Notes under the pieces: model-generated
The model's database searches: none
Seen by the model: only the letters and a program-made list of their open reading frames with translations
What the model was told of the DNA's origin: nothing
Origin: VRUE01 sp963807425
GTDB lineage: Bacteria; Actinomycetota; Thermoleophilia; Solirubrobacterales; 70-9
Length of the DNA: 64,000 nucleotides
Direction of reading: 5' to 3'
Assembly: GCA_963807425.1 (NCBI GenBank)
Contig: CAWEBZ010000002.1
Span: forward strand, 1-64,000
Part shown: in pieces, positions 60,271-64,000 of the stretch
Position numbering within the stretch: the first letter of the stretch is position 1
How the letters are laid out: each line of letters starts with the position of its first letter
Translations under genes and position numbers: made by a program

Positions 60271-61275
60271 TTACCAGGCACTCTCGATCAGCTGCAGGAG
60301 CTCCTCGCGCGTCGGCGGCTCCGGGGTGAAGGCGATCTCCGGGCGCAGGAGCATCGACTCCAGAGCCTGGTCGAGCTGAGCGCGATCAGCACCAAGATCG
60401 CCAAGGCCAGGAGGACCGCCGCCGAGCTCGAGGATGCGGGACTCGATCCGATCCGGACTGGTCCCGATCGCCTCGGCCAGGGGCTCGAGGCCGTCAGGGG
60501 CACGAGGGGCCATGAAGGCCATCGCACGAGGGAGGATCGCGGCGTTGGTCTCGGCGTGGGGAATGCCGCAGACGCGGACCAGGGTCTGGCAGATCACGTG
60601 GTGGATACCGAACATGCCGGAGTCGATCGCGTAGGCGCTGAGGATCGAACCGAGCGCAAGGGCATCGCGATTGCGCTCGGCCGGATCCTGGTCAAGGGAG
60701 CTGGCGATCAGCTCCGCACCGCGCAGCGCCGCCATCTGAGAGACAGGGTTGGCGAACGGCGTGTAGAGCGAGTCGGCGCCGTGGGCCAGGGCGTTCATCG
60801 AGCTCGCTCGCAACTGCGCCTCTGGCAGGCCGGTCATCGCCTCTGCCGCGGCAATCACCAGCGCCGGGCGCACGAGGTCGAGGACCCTGTCCTCGGCTCC
60901 GGCCGGAAGACGATGGATGCCGGTCATCTCGGCACCAGACATCGTGGTCGGGATCGCGGCGACGCGGGCGCCGCTGACCGAGGCGATCGCCTTGGCGGTG
61001 TCGATCACCCTGCCGCCCCCGAATGCCACCAGGTTCTCGGCCTGGGTGGCCTTGAGCAACGAGGCGGCTAGCTCGGGAACGGAGCCCGTTGGCACCTCTC
61101 TCACCGCGGTTGCCGCCTGCACCAGCTCCGGCGCCTTGGCGATGGCCCGCTCGGTTGAGAGCAGGTCGAAGGCCTCTATCCCGTGCTCGATCAACAGCTG
61201 CGGCGCATCGGAGACGCCGCTGGCGCGGAATACGACGACCCGCCCGGCATCCCGCCAGACGAAGTTGCCGTTCAC
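60271..61275 (-). CDS. Maleylacetate-reductase-like iron-type dehydrogenase
   Basis: The 334-residue product is of the group III (iron-dependent) alcohol dehydrogenase superfamily. It has V-A-F-G-G-G-R-V-I-D-T-A-K (the common G-G-G-S carries Arg), P-T-T-M-S-G-A-E-M-T, A-L-A-H-G-A-D and H-H-V-I-C-Q-T with P-H-A-E-T-N-A as possible metal ligands. The short length and P-H-A-E-T fit maleylacetate reductase, the last step of hydroquinone-type ring degradation. The GTG start overlaps the stop of a ring-cleavage-type dioxygenase. Confidence 0.85.
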   Translation of the reverse strand: MNGNFVWRDAGRVVVFRASGVSDAPQLLIEHGIEAFDLLSTERAIAKAPELVQAATAVREVPTGSVPELAASLLKATQAENLVAFGGGRVIDTAKAIASVSGARVAAIPTTMSGAEMTGIHRLPAGAEDRVLDLVRPALVIAAAEAMTGLPEAQLRASSMNALAHGADSLYTPFANPVSQMAALRGAELIASSLDQDPAERNRDALALGSILSAYAIDSGMFGIHHVICQTLVRVCGIPHAETNAAILPRAMAFMAPRAPDGLEPLAEAIGTSPDRIESRILELGGGPPGLGDLGADRAQLDQALESMLLRPEIAFTPEPPTREELLQLIESAW

Positions 61276-62189
61276 TCGGCGGAGACCGTGCGGGGGTTCA
61301 CCACTGGTCGCAGGTTCGGTTCGACCTCTCCGCGGAGGTGCTCGTAGTCAGGCGGCAGCGAGAGCTTCTCGCCGAGGTGCTCGAGCGGCTCGTCGACCGT
61401 GAAGCCCGGCCCCAGGGTGGCGATCTCGAAGAGGACGCCGCTCGGCTCACGGAAGTAGATCGAGCGGAAGTAGAAGCGATCGATAACCGGGGTCGGCTGT
61501 GCACCGGCCGAGATCGCCCGCTGGCGCCACTCTGGGTGCTCGTCGATACTCGAAGCCCAAGCGACGTGGTGGACGCTGCCCGCCCCCTGCAGCCCACGCT
61601 CGGTGGGCGGCTCGTCGTAGGTGTAGAGGCCCCCGCGCTGCACGCCGCGTGCCTCCCAGCCGTCGGCCACCGGCTCGAACTCAAGCGCCTCCAAGAGGCC
61701 GCGACTTGCATCTGGATCGGCGCTGAAAGCCCGTACGGCGTGGAACCCCTGCAGCGCGAGCTCGGCGGGTACCTCTGGGTGATCGGCGATCAGCGGCTCG
61801 TCGTCGACCTCGACCACAGCCAGCTCGTGACCGAGCCCCTCTGGGTCGGAGAAGAGCAAACTGCCCTCAGTACGCTCGGACTCGATCCCGGCGGCGGCGA
61901 GCCGCCCGGCCCAGAAGCTCAGCGACTCCTCCGAGCCGACTCGCCAGACGATCCGGTGGACGTCCCCAGCTCCGGCCCGCCCCGATGGCACGCCGGGAAA
62001 CTCGAAGAAGGTGAGATCGGAGCCAGCGCTGCCCTTCTCGTCTGCAAAGAAGAGGTGGTAGACGGTTGGCTGGTCCTGGTTGACCGTCTTCTTGACCAGC
62101 CGCAGCCCCATAACCCCCGCATAGAAGTCGACATTGCGCTGCGCGTCGTCGGTGATCGCGGTGATGTGGTGAATTCCCTCTAGCTTCAT
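61272..62189 (-). CDS. VOC-family ring-cleaving dioxygenase (MhqO-like)
   Basis: The 305-residue product has two VOC modules. Metal ligands are visible as His in I-H-H-I-T-A, His in V-H-H-V-A-W-A and Glu in L-F-E-I-A-T. Other signatures: F-Y-A-G-V-M-G-L-R-L-V-K-K-T-V-N-Q-D and D-R-F-Y-F-R-S-I-Y-F-R-E-P, both characteristic of the hydroquinone/ring-cleaving dioxygenase group (MhqO/LinE-like). It is translationally coupled (GTGA) to a maleylacetate-reductase-like enzyme, suggesting hydroquinone breakdown. The true start is ATG 62189; the longer open frame is antisense to the next gene. Confidence 0.9.
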   Translation of the reverse strand: MKLEGIHHITAITDDAQRNVDFYAGVMGLRLVKKTVNQDQPTVYHLFFADEKGSAGSDLTFFEFPGVPSGRAGAGDVHRIVWRVGSEESLSFWAGRLAAAGIESERTEGSLLFSDPEGLGHELAVVEVDDEPLIADHPEVPAELALQGFHAVRAFSADPDASRGLLEALEFEPVADGWEARGVQRGGLYTYDEPPTERGLQGAGSVHHVAWASSIDEHPEWRQRAISAGAQPTPVIDRFYFRSIYFREPSGVLFEIATLGPGFTVDEPLEHLGEKLSLPPDYEHLRGEVEPNLRPVVNPRTVSAE

Positions 62190-62213
62190 GGGGTCACGTA
62201 TAGCATTCCTCCA

Positions 62214-63590
62214 GTGAGCCGCGGACGACGACGCACAGTAAAGGCCCTCGTCGTGCTCGGCTCGGTGCTCGCCTTCCTCAGCGTCTTCGCGATCTGGACC
62301 GAGCGCCAGGCACTCAACACCGACGACTGGGTCGACACCAGCGGCCGGCTGATCGAGAACTCGACGATCCGCGAAGAGGTCGGCAACTACCTGGTCGACC
62401 AGCTTTACGAAAACGTCGACGTCGAGAAAGAACTGACCGAAATCCTTCCCGGCGATACCAAGGACCTCGCCGGGCCCGTCTCGGGCGGGCTGCGCCAGGT
62501 GGCCGGAACCGGGGCCGATCAGGTGCTGAAGAGCTCGACCGCACAGGGCCTCTGGGAAGAAGCCAACCGGACGGCCCACGAGCAGCTTCTCGCCGTGCTC
62601 GAAGACAAGGGCGAAGCGGTCTCCACCGAAGAAGGAAACGTCAGCCTCAACCTCGGCAGCCTGGTGACGAACCTCGCGGACCAAGTGGGGATCGGCGCCG
62701 ATCTCGCTGAGAAGCTTCCGCCCGACGCGGGCCAGATCACGATCCTGCGCTCGGACCAGCTGAAGACCGCCCAGAACATCGCGGTGGCGGTGAAGGGATT
62801 GGCGCTGGTCCTCTCGCTGCTCACCTTGCTCACCTTCGGCCTGGCGATCTACCTCTCGCGAGAGGGACGCTGGGTGACCGTACTGTTCAGCGGGATCGGC
62901 CTGGTCGCCGCCGGCTTCGCGGTGATCGTCGCCCGCGAGATCGCCGGCGGAATCGTGATCGACCAGCTGGTCACCGACGAGAGCGCCAAGCCCGCGGGAG
63001 AAGCGGCCTGGTCGATCGCCACCTCGCTGATGACCAGCATCGCGACGACCGTGATCGTCGTCGGCGTGCTGTTTGGGATCGCCGGCTGGCTCGCCTCTCC
63101 CACCAGCTCCGCGCAGGCCACGCGCAGGGTGCTCGCCCCGGCGCTTCGCGACTACGCGGTCTACGTCTACACCGCCCTGGCGATCGTCGTCTGCTTCTAC
63201 TTCCTCTCGGCACCGACCCAGAACCTGCGCTCCTTCCTCACCACCCTGGCGATCGCCGGCCTGGCGGCATTCGGCATCCACGAGCTGCGCAAACAGTCCG
63301 CCGAGGAATTCCCCGACGCCGAGTTCAGCGACGTTTTCGGGAAAACCAAGGAGCGGGTCGTCGGCGCGGTCAAGGACGCCAACATCGGCGAGCGAGCCTC
63401 GAAACTGCGCCTGCCCGAGATGCGCAAACCAGGCGCCGGCACGACAGAGACGCCAGCCGTCGACAGCGAGGACGCCCGCCTTGCCCGCCTCGAGCGCCTC
63501 GCGACCCTGCACGAGAAAGGGGTCCTCACCGACGAGGAGCTGGCTACGGAGAAGGCCCGGGTGCTCAACCCCGCCGACCCTGAGGCCTGA
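62214..63590 (+). CDS. Membrane protein with C-terminal SHOCT domain
   Basis: The 458-residue product (GTG start) has an N-terminal span (about 10-28), an extracellular helical region (about 30-175), then four to five further spans (about 182-345). A cytoplasmic tail ends in an SHOCT-type motif (L-E-R-L-A-T-L-H-E-K-G-V-L-T-D-E-E-L, about 428-452). SHOCT segments are oligomerisation tails. The function is unknown. It diverges from the dioxygenase gene with 24 bp between. Confidence 0.85.
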   Translation: MSRGRRRTVKALVVLGSVLAFLSVFAIWTERQALNTDDWVDTSGRLIENSTIREEVGNYLVDQLYENVDVEKELTEILPGDTKDLAGPVSGGLRQVAGTGADQVLKSSTAQGLWEEANRTAHEQLLAVLEDKGEAVSTEEGNVSLNLGSLVTNLADQVGIGADLAEKLPPDAGQITILRSDQLKTAQNIAVAVKGLALVLSLLTLLTFGLAIYLSREGRWVTVLFSGIGLVAAGFAVIVAREIAGGIVIDQLVTDESAKPAGEAAWSIATSLMTSIATTVIVVGVLFGIAGWLASPTSSAQATRRVLAPALRDYAVYVYTALAIVVCFYFLSAPTQNLRSFLTTLAIAGLAAFGIHELRKQSAEEFPDAEFSDVFGKTKERVVGAVKDANIGERASKLRLPEMRKPGAGTTETPAVDSEDARLARLERLATLHEKGVLTDEELATEKARVLNPADPEA

Positions 63591-63596
63591 GCCCGA

Positions 63597-63669
63597 AGCC
63601 CGCCTCCGGAATCGAACCGGAAACCTCTTGATTACAAATCAAGTGCTCTACCAATTGAGCTAGGCGGGC
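63597..63669 (-). tRNA. tRNA-Thr (UGU)
   Basis: The 73-base cloverleaf is complete on the minus strand. The acceptor stem is GCCCGCC/GGCGGGC. The D-arm contains GCTC...GAGC. The anticodon arm is CTTGA-TTTGTAA-TCAAG with anticodon TGT. The T-arm is TCCGG-TTCGATT-CCGGA. No CCA is encoded. It reads threonine ACA and related codons. Confidence 0.96.
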
Positions 63670-63689
63670 GCGGAACCGAATATAGAGAG

Positions 63690-64000
63690 ATGGACGCGAA
63701 GTTTCGGTTTCTGGAGCCTGACGAGGGCGATGTGCTGTGCGAGGCGATCCGGGTCGCTTACGGAGACAGCTATGACGTGCGCTGGGTATATGACCCAGCC
63801 GAGGTATCGGCGCGACTGGCGGCAGGGACCTATGTGTCATGTGTGGCCGAGTCGGCCGATGGAGAGCTGCTCTGCCATGAGGGGATGAGCCTCAGCGATC
63901 CCGGCGACGCCGTCGGCCACTCGGGCCAGGCGGTGACGATGCCGTCGGCGCGCGGCCAGCACCTCTTCACCCGCACCAAGCAGCACCTGATGGACTGGGC
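63690..64000 (+). CDS. GNAT-like acyltransferase, 3' truncated by window end
   Basis: ATG 63690 is the first start downstream of the tRNA; 103 codons are visible and the frame runs off the window. The N-terminus (F-R-F-L-E-P-D-E-G, then I-R-V-A-Y-G-D-S-Y, and V-A-E-S-A-D-G-E-L-L-C-H-E-G) fits the first strands of a GNAT acetyltransferase, with G-H-S-G-Q-A-V-T following. Similar N-termini occur in GNAT proteins fused to anti-sigma-like ATPase domains; that cannot be checked here. Confidence 0.7.
   Translation, partial: MDAKFRFLEPDEGDVLCEAIRVAYGDSYDVRWVYDPAEVSARLAAGTYVSCVAESADGELLCHEGMSLSDPGDAVGHSGQAVTMPSARGQHLFTRTKQHLMDW

Noticed and set aside
61272..63512. 746-residue minus-strand frame as one long protein
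   Set aside because: Only the part from 62189 is coding (VOC dioxygenase); the upstream half mirrors the SHOCT membrane protein gene.

Overview
The window is high-GC, gene-dense DNA with many GTG starts and 1-8 bp start/stop overlaps. It fits an actinobacterium, most likely class Thermoleophilia (Solirubrobacterales or relatives). This placement is inference. It rests on an F420-type luciferase-like oxidoreductase, a MarP-like protease, a DUF4383 protein, lysA-hom-thrC-thrB linkage, an AddAB-type helicase/nuclease pair, and a secreted protein of a kind I associate with that class (K-P-S-P-A-M leader followed by one membrane segment).

Layout. Positions 1-11.8 kb look like an accessory island. 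They hold small unrecognised secreted or membrane proteins, a tRNA-like fragment, and a very large RHS/YD-repeat surface protein with Fn3-like and NHL repeats. Its N-terminal part is separated from the rest by four consecutive single-base shifts, and its codon use (AAA, GAA) differs from the neighbours. From 11.8 to 25 kb the genes look like core genes: a DUF59 protein, a HAD hydrolase, AddB-like and AddA-like subunits, exonuclease VII (xseA, xseB), an HxlR regulator, a MarP-like membrane protease head-to-head with a penicillin-binding protein, and lipoproteins. At 25-28 kb an FHA protein and a coiled-coil protein are embedded among long palindromic elements. From 27.8 to 42 kb: glutamate synthase large subunit, a cupin, a TolB-like protein, the lysA-hom-thrC-thrB cluster, an M23 peptidase and a zinc-type efflux transporter. 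From 42 to 54 kb the theme is acyl-CoA (fatty-acid-like) catabolism: three acyl-CoA dehydrogenases, a thiolase and a 3-hydroxyacyl-CoA dehydrogenase, with the same 16-bp operator-like palindrome in two of the promoter regions. From 54 kb to the end: a CNNM/CBS transporter-like protein, a BtuF-like binding protein, a rhomboid protease, an ECF sigma factor with a small membrane partner, a PlsC-GpsA fusion, a VOC dioxygenase plus maleylacetate-reductase-like pair, a tRNA-Thr and a partial GNAT gene.

The most unusual signals are non-coding. A 167-bp palindromic element occurs twice (26878-27044 and 39736-39902). The copies differ at five positions: four form two compensatory base-pair changes and the fifth falls in a predicted internal loop. 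A second family of two hairpin elements (27511-27619 and 27702-27805) keeps a conserved core, while about ten stem pairs have changed on both sides. All four copies abut stop codons. Together they look like mobile or transcript-end structured elements that I do not recognise.
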